Below are positions 8,387 through 16,053 of a stretch of DNA of 64,000 nucleotides, piece by piece. Position 1 is the first letter of the stretch. Each line of letters opens with the position of its first letter. Source of the stretch: Pseudomonas sp. ABC1 (GTDB taxonomy: Bacteria; Pseudomonadota; Gammaproteobacteria; Pseudomonadales; Pseudomonadaceae); assembly GCF_013395055.1 (NCBI RefSeq), contig NZ_CP058349.1, positions 434,001-498,000 on the forward strand. The letters run 5' to 3'. The notes beneath the pieces were generated by a model. The model made no database searches. It had not been told where the DNA came from and saw only the letters and a program-made list of their open reading frames with translations. The position numbers and the translations under genes were made by a program.

Positions 8387-10270
8387 ATGGCCAACTCTTT
8401 GAAATTCAGTCAGAAAATCCTTATAGCGGCATCCCTGGTAGTCATTGCAGCCTTCGCGCTGTTCAGCCTCTACAACGACTACCGGGAACGCGGCAACATC
8501 CAGAAGGGGCTGGAAAGCCGCCTGCACGACTCCGGCGCCGCAACCGCCAACAACATCCAGGGCTGGCTCCAGGGACGCATCCTGCTGCTGGAGAACCTCG
8601 CGCAGAACATCGAACTGGCACCAGGCGAGGTGCGCCAACTGGTGTCTCGCCCGACGCTTGAGAAGTCCCTGCTTTCAACCTACTTCGGCGCCGCCGACGG
8701 CACCTTCACGCCCAACCCACCCGCGCAGATGGCGGCGGACTACGATCCACGCCAACGCCCCTGGTACAAGGACACGGCCAGTGCCGGCAGCTCCACACTG
8801 ACCGCACCCTATATCGACCAGATCACCAAGACCCTGGTGGTCTCGGTTCTCTCGCCGGTGCGGCAGAACGGCAGCCTGATCGGCGTGGCCGGTGGCGACC
8901 TGAGCCTGAAGACCCTGGACAGCATCATCAACACACAGGACTTCGGTGGTATCGGCTACGCCTTCCTCGCCAGCAAGGACGGCACCATCCTGGTACACCC
9001 GGACAGTGATCTCCTGCTGAAGAACCTCAAGGACGTCTACCCCGGCATTGCCCTGCGCATGGACGGCTCGCTCACCGAGGTCAACCTGCAAGGCACGCCA
9101 CGCCTGCTGACCTTCACACCGGTCAATGGCCTGCCGAGTGTCGAGTGGTATGTGGGACTGTCCATCGACAGGAACCTGGCCTACGCCCAGCTGCAGAGCT
9201 TCCGCATCAGCGCCATCGTCGCCACGCTCATCAGCGTCGCGCTGATCATCGGCTTGCTGAGCCTGCTGATGCGTGCCCTGATGCGCCCACTGCACACCAT
9301 GGGCCGTGCCATGCGCGACATCGCCCAGGGTGAAGGGGACCTGACCCGACGCCTGAGCGTGCACTCCCGGGACGAATTCGGCGAAATGGCGCTTTCCTTC
9401 AACCAGTTCGTCGAGCGCATCCACGGCTCCATCCGTGAAGTGTCCTCGGCGACACGTCAGTTGCATGAAGTCGCCACCCTGGTGATCAACGCCTCCAACT
9501 CCTCGATGAGCAACTCGGACGAACAGTCCAGCCGCACCAACAGCGTCGCGGCCGCCATCAACGAGCTGGGCGCCGCCGCCCAGGAAATCGCCCGCAACGC
9601 CGCTGACGCCTCGCATCAGGCCAGCGCGGCGCGCACGCAGGCGGAAAGTGGCCAACAGGTGCTCAACACCACGATCCAGGCAATGAACGAGCTGTCAGCC
9701 CGCATCAGCGACTCCTGCAGCAATATCGAAGTGCTCAACAGCAAGACGGTGAACATCGGCCAGATTCTGGAAGTGATACAGGGCATCTCCGAACAGACCA
9801 ACCTGCTTGCACTCAATGCCGCTATCGAGGCAGCGCGGGCAGGCGAAGCCGGCCGGGGCTTCGCGGTGGTTGCAGATGAAGTGCGCAACCTGGCCCATCG
9901 CACCCAGAGTTCGGCCCAGGAAATCCAGAAAATGATCGAGGAACTGCAAGTCGGTTCGCAGCAGTCGGTCAAGACCATGGTGGAAAGCCAGGCACACAGC
10001 GAGAACAGCGTGCAAGTGGCCAACCAGGCAGGAGAAAGCCTGGGCGCCGTCACGCACCGGATCGGCGAGATCGATGGCATGAACCAGTCCGTCGCCACGG
10101 CCACCGAGGAACAGACCTCGGTGATCGAAGCGCTGAACATGGACATCACCGAGATCAACACCCTCAACCAGGAGGGCGTCGAAAACCTGCAGGCCACGCT
10201 GCGCGCTTGCTCGGACCTGGAATTGGCGGCCGAACGCCTCAAGCACCTGGTCGACAGCTTCCGCATCTGA
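8387..10270 (+). CDS. Methyl-accepting chemotaxis protein with dCache domain, PctA/B/C-like
   Basis: This 627-residue inner-membrane chemoreceptor has a first membrane segment (ILIAASLVVIAAFALF, residues 10-26) and a periplasmic dCache domain to about residue 275. A second membrane segment (about 276-300), HAMP, and the signalling hairpin core EQTNLLALNAAIEAARAGEAGRG follow. The ligand domain contains YDPRQRPWY, a downstream Tyr and GGDL, matching the amino-acid-binding pattern of dCache receptors (Y, R, W, Y, Y, D), so amino acids are the likely ligands. The N-terminus closely resembles P. aeruginosa PctA. No CheR-docking pentapeptide ends the protein. It is followed by a strong terminator. 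Confidence 0.9.
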   Translation: MANSLKFSQKILIAASLVVIAAFALFSLYNDYRERGNIQKGLESRLHDSGAATANNIQGWLQGRILLLENLAQNIELAPGEVRQLVSRPTLEKSLLSTYFGAADGTFTPNPPAQMAADYDPRQRPWYKDTASAGSSTLTAPYIDQITKTLVVSVLSPVRQNGSLIGVAGGDLSLKTLDSIINTQDFGGIGYAFLASKDGTILVHPDSDLLLKNLKDVYPGIALRMDGSLTEVNLQGTPRLLTFTPVNGLPSVEWYVGLSIDRNLAYAQLQSFRISAIVATLISVALIIGLLSLLMRALMRPLHTMGRAMRDIAQGEGDLTRRLSVHSRDEFGEMALSFNQFVERIHGSIREVSSATRQLHEVATLVINASNSSMSNSDEQSSRTNSVAAAINELGAAAQEIARNAADASHQASAARTQAESGQQVLNTTIQAMNELSARISDSCSNIEVLNSKTVNIGQILEVIQGISEQTNLLALNAAIEAARAGEAGRGFAVVADEVRNLAHRTQSSAQEIQKMIEELQVGSQQSVKTMVESQAHSENSVQVANQAGESLGAVTHRIGEIDGMNQSVATATEEQTSVIEALNMDITEINTLNQEGVENLQATLRACSDLELAAERLKHLVDSFRI

Positions 10271-10283
10271 CTCAAGGCGACAC

Positions 10284-10317
10284 AACGAAACAGGGCGCCG
10301 AGGCGCCCTGTTTCGTT
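10284..10317. terminator. Bidirectional terminator hairpin between MCP and purU
   Basis: A perfect 16-bp inverted repeat (AACGAAACAGGGCGCC at 10284-10299 and its complement at 10302-10317) with a 2-base centre lies between the convergent genes. A-rich and T-rich flanks on either side of the GC core suit termination from both directions. Confidence 0.9.
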
Positions 10318-10347
10318 ATGCAGCATCGCTACTAACGATGAATACCG

Positions 10348-11199
10348 TCAGTTGAAGACCATCGTCTTGTTGCTGTGGACCAGCACGCGGTCCTGCAAGT
10401 GATAGCGCAGACCACGCGAGAGAACCATTTTCTCGACGTCCTTGCCGAGGCGAACCATGTCTTCGATGCTGTCACGGTGGCTGACGCGCACCACATCCTG
10501 CTCGATGATCGGACCTGCATCCAGCTCTTCGGTGACGTAGTGACAGGTCGCACCGATCAGCTTCACGCCGCGCATCGACGCCTGGTGGTACGGCTTGGCG
10601 CCGACGAAGGAAGGCAGGAAGCTGTGGTGGATATTGATCGCCCGCTGGGCGAACTCGCTGCACAGCTCGGCCGGCAATATCTGCATGTAGCGCGCCAGCA
10701 CGATCACGTCAGCCTCGTTCTCACGCACCAGGCGCGTCACTTCGGCGAAGGCTTCCTGCTTGCGATCGGCCTGCACCGGCACGTGGTGGTAGGCAATGCC
10801 ATGCCACTCGACCAGGCTGCGCAGATCGTCATGGTTGGAGATAACGCAGGGAATGTCGCACTCCATCTCGCCACTGTGCCAGCGGTGCAGAAGGTCGACC
10901 AGGCAGTGGGACTCCCGGCTGGCCATCAGCACGACACGCTTGCGTTGCGCCGAGTCAGTGATCCGCCATTCCATGGAAAACTCACGGGCAATCGGGGCGA
11001 ACGCCTGGCGGAAGCCTTCGATATCGAAAGGCAGGGAGTCGGCGCGGATCTCATGGCGCATGAAGAACCAGCCGCTATGGTGGTCCGAATGGTGGTTCGC
11101 TTCGGTGATCCAGCCATTGTAGGTGGCCAGGAAGTTGCTGACCTTGGCAACGATGCCAACGCCATCGGGACAGGCAATGACCAGCCTGAAAGTGCGCAT
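10348..11199 (-). CDS. purU: Formyltetrahydrofolate deformylase
   Basis: This 283-residue cytoplasmic enzyme hydrolyses 10-formyl-THF to THF and formate, balancing one-carbon pools and feeding formate to PurT. An N-terminal ACT domain (MRTFRLVIACPDGVGIVA, to about residue 80) is followed by a formyltransferase-like domain. The catalytic motif INIHHSFLPSFVGAKPYHQA and ELDAGPIIEQD are intact. Length matches PurU (about 280). The frame is open to 11460, but the ATG at 11199 gives the standard ACT start. It is monocistronic and convergent with the chemoreceptor gene. Confidence 0.95.
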   Translation of the reverse strand: MRTFRLVIACPDGVGIVAKVSNFLATYNGWITEANHHSDHHSGWFFMRHEIRADSLPFDIEGFRQAFAPIAREFSMEWRITDSAQRKRVVLMASRESHCLVDLLHRWHSGEMECDIPCVISNHDDLRSLVEWHGIAYHHVPVQADRKQEAFAEVTRLVRENEADVIVLARYMQILPAELCSEFAQRAINIHHSFLPSFVGAKPYHQASMRGVKLIGATCHYVTEELDAGPIIEQDVVRVSHRDSIEDMVRLGKDVEKMVLSRGLRYHLQDRVLVHSNKTMVFN

Positions 11200-11510
11200 C
11201 CGGGGTAACTCCAGCTGACAAAAATGACGGTGCATTCTAGGGGCGCGGCGACATTGCCGCAAACCACATTGCCAGGGAATTAGCCGATTCATGAAAAGCC
11301 GGTCTCGCCATCTGCACTGGCGGACCTGCAAGCGCATCAATGCCGCTGGGCCAACCACCTGACTGTATGGACATTTAACGAAAACAACGGAAGATAAGAA
11401 CAACCGGCGGAAAACTTTTTCATCATTCCATTGCCGCAATAGAGGGAATGGAATGCCCAAGCAAGTAATATTTTCAGGAAAACAAATAGCCAGGCCACAG
11501 GCCAGATATA

Positions 11511-11539
11511 TTTACTTGTGCCTTGCACCGTCTTATGAT
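11511..11539 (+). promoter_or_regulatory. Putative sigma-70 promoter of mvaT
   Basis: TTTACT (11511-11516) and TATGAT (11534-11539) are separated by 17 bases, 44 bases before the ATG. The 150 bases upstream are markedly A/T-rich for this genome, as expected for a promoter bound by MvaT itself. Confidence 0.55.
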
Positions 11540-11582
11540 TACGCGCACTTGCAGACTTAAACCCGAATACCAAGGAAATACC

Positions 11583-11960
11583 ATGTCCCTGATCAATGAA
11601 TACCGTGCTACCGAAGAAGCCATCAAGGAACTTCAAGAGCGCCTGAAATCCCTGTCCTCCGATGACAAGCTGCAAAAGGAACTGGAATTCGAAGGCAAAC
11701 TGCGCAACCTGATGGGCGAATACCAGAAGTCGCTGCGCGACATCATCGCCCTTCTCGATCCGGAAGCCCGCACCAGCAAGACCGCCCGTGCCGCCAAGGC
11801 CCCGGCTGCCGGCAAACGCGCCCGTCGCGTCAAGCAGTACAAGAACCCGCACACGGGTGAAGTGATCGAAACCAAAGGCGGCAACCACAAGACGCTGAAA
11901 GAGTGGAAAGCACAATGGGGTGCTGACGTGGTCGAAGGCTGGGCGACACTGCTCGGCTGA
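11583..11960 (+). CDS. mvaT: H-NS-family xenogeneic silencer MvaT
   Basis: This 125-residue nucleoid protein is the Pseudomonas functional analogue of H-NS. The N-terminal coiled coil (MSLINEYRATEEAIKELQERLK) drives dimerisation and oligomerisation. A basic Ala/Lys linker (residues about 60-80) leads to the C-terminal AT-pincer DNA-binding domain with GEVIETKGGNHKTLKEWK, including the KGGN motif that inserts into AT-rich minor grooves. It represses horizontally acquired and AT-rich genes. The start is set by the conserved MSLINEYR. A good intrinsic terminator follows, and sbcB converges from the other side. Confidence 0.95.
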   Translation: MSLINEYRATEEAIKELQERLKSLSSDDKLQKELEFEGKLRNLMGEYQKSLRDIIALLDPEARTSKTARAAKAPAAGKRARRVKQYKNPHTGEVIETKGGNHKTLKEWKAQWGADVVEGWATLLG

Positions 11961-11979
11961 TCGCACTTCCCCGCTTCAG

Positions 11980-12004
11980 ACGCCGCCTTTATGGCGGCGT
12001 TTTC
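11980..12004 (+). terminator. Rho-independent terminator of mvaT
   Basis: ACGCCGCC-TTTAT-GGCGGCGT (11980-12000) is followed by TTTC, 20 bases after the mvaT stop. It lies just before the sbcB stop codon on the other strand. Confidence 0.85.
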
Positions 12005-12007
12005 ATT

Positions 12008-13492
12008 TCAGCTTTCGGCAGGTAAAGGAACTGCCTGATCGAGAGCGTAACGCTCGCCAAGTTTCCGCGCATGCTCTTCCCAGGCCAACAGAATGCGTTG
12101 TTGTTCTGGGGTCGCACTCTTCATCGACTCGGCCAGTGCCGTTTCGAATTGCAGCACTGTATTGGGCGCGCCCCATTGTGGTGCAACCAACCGTTGTTGG
12201 CAGAATGAATACCATTGTTGCCTTTGCGCGTCGTCGAGACTTTCAGGAAAGTTGCGCGCGCGATATCGGAACAGAAGCGGTGCCAACCGGGGATCATCGA
12301 AAGACCAACTCCGCTTGCCAAGGGAATCGCCCGCACAATTCCGGACCTCTTCGCACAATCGCTTGTCACGGTCCCCCAGAAACCCATCGTAGAGTTGCTG
12401 CTCGGGATCGTCCTGGCTTGCAAAGTCATCACCACGCGTTGCATAAACCTGCCGGACATTATCCAGCCATTTATCACGGTTATTACTGAGTCCCTGAACC
12501 CGTTCCTGACAAAGTGCCATGTCGAGGCCAAGACGCGAAATATCCTCGGGCCGCAATACATTCATTGGTGCCAGTACCGGGCACTTGTTGATATGCACCA
12601 GTTTGAGCGGCACCGGAAGAACGCCTTCGGGCAGTTCTTCGTGACGGGTATAGAGGCGTTGCCGCAGAGCCTCGGCATCCTCGCTCCAGAGCGTGGACGG
12701 GTCCTGCCCAAGATCGCAAACGATCAGGGCATTGCGGTTGCCCGGATGCCAGGCCAGCGGCAAGACCACCGAGAGATAATTGCGCGCAGCGGAGAACCGC
12801 CCGGAAACATGCACCAGCGGCTTGAGCAGCTCGATACGTTCCAGAACAGCGGGCTTGCGCCGTAGCGCATAAAGATAGTCATACAGTCGCGGCTGACGCT
12901 GCCGGACAAGGCGGGCCATGGCGATGGTCGCCCGCACGTCGGACAGTGCATCATGCGCCTGCAGGTGCTCCAGGCCATTGGCGACGGTCAGACGCTCCAG
13001 CTTGAGCGTCACCCGCCCCTCTTCCTGCGGCCACTCGAATCCTTCGGGGCGCAGCGCATAAGCCGTACGCACCATGTCGATCAGGTCCCAGCGGCTGTTG
13101 CCACCCTGCCATTCCCGCGCATAGGGATCGAAGAAATTGCGGTACAGCCCGTAGCGCGTGACTTCGTCGTCGAAACGCAAGCTGTTGTAACCGGCGACGC
13201 AGGTGCCAGGGCGGGCCATTTCCTGGTGCAGGCGCGTCATGAACTCGGCCTCGCACAGCCCTTTTTCTTCGAGGACTTGCGGGGTGATACCCGTCACCAG
13301 GCAGGCAACCGGATGCGGCAGGATGTCGTCCGAGGGACGGCAATACAGATTCAGCGGCTCGCCGATCTCCTCCAGCGCCTCGTTCGTGCGAATACCCGCG
13401 ACCTGTAGCGGGCGGTCACTGCGTGGATTGATCCCGGTGGTTTCGTAGTCGTACCAGAAAATGCTCGCGCTCACTGGAGGCCCGCCTGTCAT
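12008..13492 (-). CDS. sbcB: Exodeoxyribonuclease I
   Basis: This 494-residue ExoI is a processive 3'-5' single-strand DNA exonuclease used in mismatch repair and recombination. The DEDDh active site is visible: FWYDYETTGINP near the start, YNSLRFDDEVTRY in the middle and HDALSDVRATIAMARL. The C-terminal ExoI-specific and SH3-like region is full length. The first ATG (13492) has no ribosome site; a GTG at 13474 (VSASIFWYDYE) has GGCGGG upstream and starts just before the conserved motif, so it may be the true start. Its end abuts the mvaT terminator. Confidence 0.93.
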   Translation of the reverse strand: MTGGPPVSASIFWYDYETTGINPRSDRPLQVAGIRTNEALEEIGEPLNLYCRPSDDILPHPVACLVTGITPQVLEEKGLCEAEFMTRLHQEMARPGTCVAGYNSLRFDDEVTRYGLYRNFFDPYAREWQGGNSRWDLIDMVRTAYALRPEGFEWPQEEGRVTLKLERLTVANGLEHLQAHDALSDVRATIAMARLVRQRQPRLYDYLYALRRKPAVLERIELLKPLVHVSGRFSAARNYLSVVLPLAWHPGNRNALIVCDLGQDPSTLWSEDAEALRQRLYTRHEELPEGVLPVPLKLVHINKCPVLAPMNVLRPEDISRLGLDMALCQERVQGLSNNRDKWLDNVRQVYATRGDDFASQDDPEQQLYDGFLGDRDKRLCEEVRNCAGDSLGKRSWSFDDPRLAPLLFRYRARNFPESLDDAQRQQWYSFCQQRLVAPQWGAPNTVLQFETALAESMKSATPEQQRILLAWEEHARKLGERYALDQAVPLPAES

Positions 13493-13589
13493 GAAGAGCC
13501 GACAAGTCTACCCCAGTGGTTACAAGCGCAACCGTTGGAATCGATGCATACCGACTTATTGACTGTGGCTTCTTTACCCTCTCCCCAGC

Positions 13590-13611
13590 CCTCTCCCGCA
13601 AGCGGGAGAGG
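13590..13611. repeat. Palindromic extragenic repeat CCTCTCCCGC-AA-GCGGGAGAGG
   Basis: A perfect 10-bp stem with a 2-base loop sits in the 145-base gap between sbcB and the reductase gene, preceded by a tandem CCCTCTCCCCAGCCCTCTCCC-like stretch. This sequence type recurs between genes in many proteobacterial genomes. It may stabilise the 3' end of the reductase mRNA. Confidence 0.6.
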
Positions 13612-13637
13612 AGGTAAAAGCGCGGATAAATCGCCTG

Positions 13638-14735
13638 TCAGCGAGGCTTGCGCAGTGGTGTATCGCGATGAGCCGCCCGTACATACTGCGCCGGCCATGA
13701 CACCTGGCTGTCACGCAAGGCTTCGGCAGCATGCAGCGGCCAGTAGGGATCGCGCAGCAGTTCCCTGGCCAGCAAGACCAGGTCGGCCTGGCCGGTGCGC
13801 AGTATGTGCTCGGCCTGCACGGCCTCGGTGATCAAACCGACCGTGCCGGTGGCGATATGCGCTTCGCGGCGAATGCGCTCGGCGAACTGGGTCTGGTAAC
13901 CGGGGCCGATGGGGATCTCGGCATTGACCGCCGTGCCTCCCGACGACACATCGACCAAATCGACGCCAATGTTCTTCAAGTGCCGGGCCAGTTCTACGGT
14001 TTCATCAGCATTCCAACCATCCTCGACCCAGTCGGTGGCGGACAGTCGGACGAACAGCGGCAGATCCTGCGGCCAGGTCTCGCGCACAGCGGCGGACACT
14101 TCCAGCAGCAGGCGGATGCGCCCTTCGAACGAGCCGCCATAACCGTCCTGGCGCTGATTGGAAATCGGCGACAGGAACTGGTGCAGCAGATAGCCGTGGG
14201 CCGCATGGATCTCTACCACCTTGAAGCCGGCACGTTGCGCCCGCTCCGCCGCGTCGACGAAGGCCTGGGTGATCGATGCGATACCCGCCTCATCCAGTGC
14301 CTGCGGGGCACGATACTCGGGGTCGAAGGCAATGCTCGACGGCCCTACCGGCACCCATCCGCCCTCCTCCAGCGGCACGCTGCCATGGCGACCCAGCCAG
14401 GGTTGCCAGACACTGCCCTTGCGGCCGGCATGCCCCAACTGGATACCGGGCACCGCGCCCTGGCTTTCGATAAAGGCCGCGATACGACGCAGCGGCTCCA
14501 CCTGCGCCTCGTTCCACAGACCCAGGTCCTGGGCGGAGATACGTCCCTCGGGCACAACCGCCGTTGCCTCCACCAGCACCAGGCCGGCACCGCCCACGGC
14601 ACGGCTTCCCAGGTGTACCAGGTGCCAGTCGGTAGCCAGTCCATCCTCCGCCGAATACTGGCACATGGGGGATACGGCGATTCGGTTGGGCAGGGTCAGC
14701 TGGCGAAGTGTCAGGGGTTGGAATAGATGTGTCAT
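13638..14735 (-). CDS. NADH:flavin oxidoreductase, old yellow enzyme (XenA/YqjM class)
   Basis: This 365-residue FMN-binding TIM barrel reduces activated alkenes, quinones or nitro compounds with NAD(P)H. The thermophilic-like OYE class is indicated by AVSPMCQYSAEDG, whose Cys corresponds to the redox-modulating Cys of YqjM/XenA. EIHAAHGYLLHQFLSP supplies the substrate-binding His pair, and ADLVLLARELLRDPYWP the FMN phosphate site. The ATG at 14735 (MTHLFQPLTL) has a GAGG ribosome site and matches the family N-terminus. No regulator is adjacent. The physiological substrate is unknown. Confidence 0.88.
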   Translation of the reverse strand: MTHLFQPLTLRQLTLPNRIAVSPMCQYSAEDGLATDWHLVHLGSRAVGGAGLVLVEATAVVPEGRISAQDLGLWNEAQVEPLRRIAAFIESQGAVPGIQLGHAGRKGSVWQPWLGRHGSVPLEEGGWVPVGPSSIAFDPEYRAPQALDEAGIASITQAFVDAAERAQRAGFKVVEIHAAHGYLLHQFLSPISNQRQDGYGGSFEGRIRLLLEVSAAVRETWPQDLPLFVRLSATDWVEDGWNADETVELARHLKNIGVDLVDVSSGGTAVNAEIPIGPGYQTQFAERIRREAHIATGTVGLITEAVQAEHILRTGQADLVLLARELLRDPYWPLHAAEALRDSQVSWPAQYVRAAHRDTPLRKPR

Positions 14736-14979
14736 GGCTGGCCTCATCTGCTGGAAGGTTCATCTTCAGTAAAGACCGCCCATCACGGAAGGTACAGTCG
14801 GCCTTGGTATGAGTCGTCGAGATGGCGGATAGCCATCTGACCTGCATCAGCATTCGACGCAATGCCGTGCCAAAGCGTCTGCCTGCGACTTCCCCTGCGC
14901 ACAGGCATGCTGAACAATGGGCTGACAATCTTTATGATCCGTCGATCGGATTCTTCGTTCACAACAGGAGCCCCACTTG

Positions 14980-16053
14980 ATGAAAAAGGAAAGAAAGGCC
15001 TCATTCGGCAAGCTGGCAGTGCTGGTGGCCGTGCTTGGCGCAGGCGGCATCGCCTGGTGGAGCATGCAGCCGGACAGCCTCGGGGAAGGCTTCGCCAGCG
15101 CCAATGGACGTATCGAGGCCACCGAGGTCGATGTCGCCACCAAGCTGGCCGGGCGTCTGGAGGATATCCTGGTCGACGAAGGCGACTTCGTGCAGTTGGC
15201 GCAGGTGCTGGCGCGCATGGACACCCAGACGCTTGAGGCCCAACTGGCCCAGGCCCAGGCCCAGGCACGCCAGGCGCAGAACGCCACCCGCACCGCTGCG
15301 GCCCAGGTCAGCCTGCGCCACAGTGAAAAAACCAGTGCCGAGTCGGTTGTGAACCAGCGCCAGGCCGAACTGACTGCGGCGCAGAAGCGCCACGCGCGCA
15401 CCGCGACCCTGGTCAAGCGCAACGCCATGCCGCAGCAGCAACTGGACGACGATGTCGCCCGTCTGCAAAGCGCCCAGGCCGCACTGGCCGCCGCGCGTGC
15501 CCAGGTGCTCTCGGCCCAGGCCGGTATCGAGGCCGCCGAATCCCAGGTCATCGAAGCCGAATCTGCGGTGGAAGCCGCCCAGGCCAGCGTCGAGCGCTTG
15601 CAGGCCGATATCGAGGACAGCCAGCTCAAGGCGCCGCGCAGCGGACGTGTGCAGTACCGCGTCAGCCAGCCGGGCGAAGTGCTTGGCGCTGGCGGCAAGG
15701 TGCTCAACCTGGTCGACCTGAACGACGTCTACATGACCTTCTTCCTGCCCTCGAACCAGGCCGGGCGCGTATCGCTTGGCGCGGATGTGCACCTGGTCAT
15801 CGATGCCGCCCCCGACTACGTCATTCCGGCCAAGGTCAGCTTCGTCGCCAGCGTCGCGCAGTTCACCCCCAAGAGCGTGGAGACCGCAAGCGAACGGGAA
15901 AAACTGATGTTTCGCGTCAAGGCGCGCATCGACCCGCAACTGCTCCAGCAGCACCTGGACCAGGTCAAGACCGGCGTCCCGGGCATGGCCTACCTGAAGC
16001 TCGATCCACAGCAAGAATGGCCTGAACGGTTGCAGATACGGGTCCCACAATGA
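14980..16053 (+). CDS. yhiI: HlyD-family membrane fusion protein, YhiI-like
   Basis: This 357-residue periplasmic adaptor has an N-terminal membrane anchor (LAVLVAVLGAGGIAWWS, residues about 12-28) and a barrel-sandwich hybrid half (IEATEVDVATKLAGRLEDI). A long Ala/Gln-rich coiled-coil hairpin (residues about 75-220) precedes the second lipoyl half (LKAPRSGRVQYRVSQPGE) and a beta-barrel domain. It should bridge the inner-membrane ABC permeases encoded next to an outer-membrane channel that is not encoded here. CAGGAG at 14965-14970 marks the start. Its stop overlaps the next ATG by 4 bases (ATGA), so the operon is translationally coupled. Confidence 0.85.
   Translation: MKKERKASFGKLAVLVAVLGAGGIAWWSMQPDSLGEGFASANGRIEATEVDVATKLAGRLEDILVDEGDFVQLAQVLARMDTQTLEAQLAQAQAQARQAQNATRTAAAQVSLRHSEKTSAESVVNQRQAELTAAQKRHARTATLVKRNAMPQQQLDDDVARLQSAQAALAAARAQVLSAQAGIEAAESQVIEAESAVEAAQASVERLQADIEDSQLKAPRSGRVQYRVSQPGEVLGAGGKVLNLVDLNDVYMTFFLPSNQAGRVSLGADVHLVIDAAPDYVIPAKVSFVASVAQFTPKSVETASEREKLMFRVKARIDPQLLQQHLDQVKTGVPGMAYLKLDPQQEWPERLQIRVPQ

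Noticed and set aside
14783..15268. Minus-strand open frames overlapping the HlyD-like gene start
   Set aside because: The plus-strand gene has a ribosome site, membrane anchor and operon coupling; the minus frames are low-complexity shadows.
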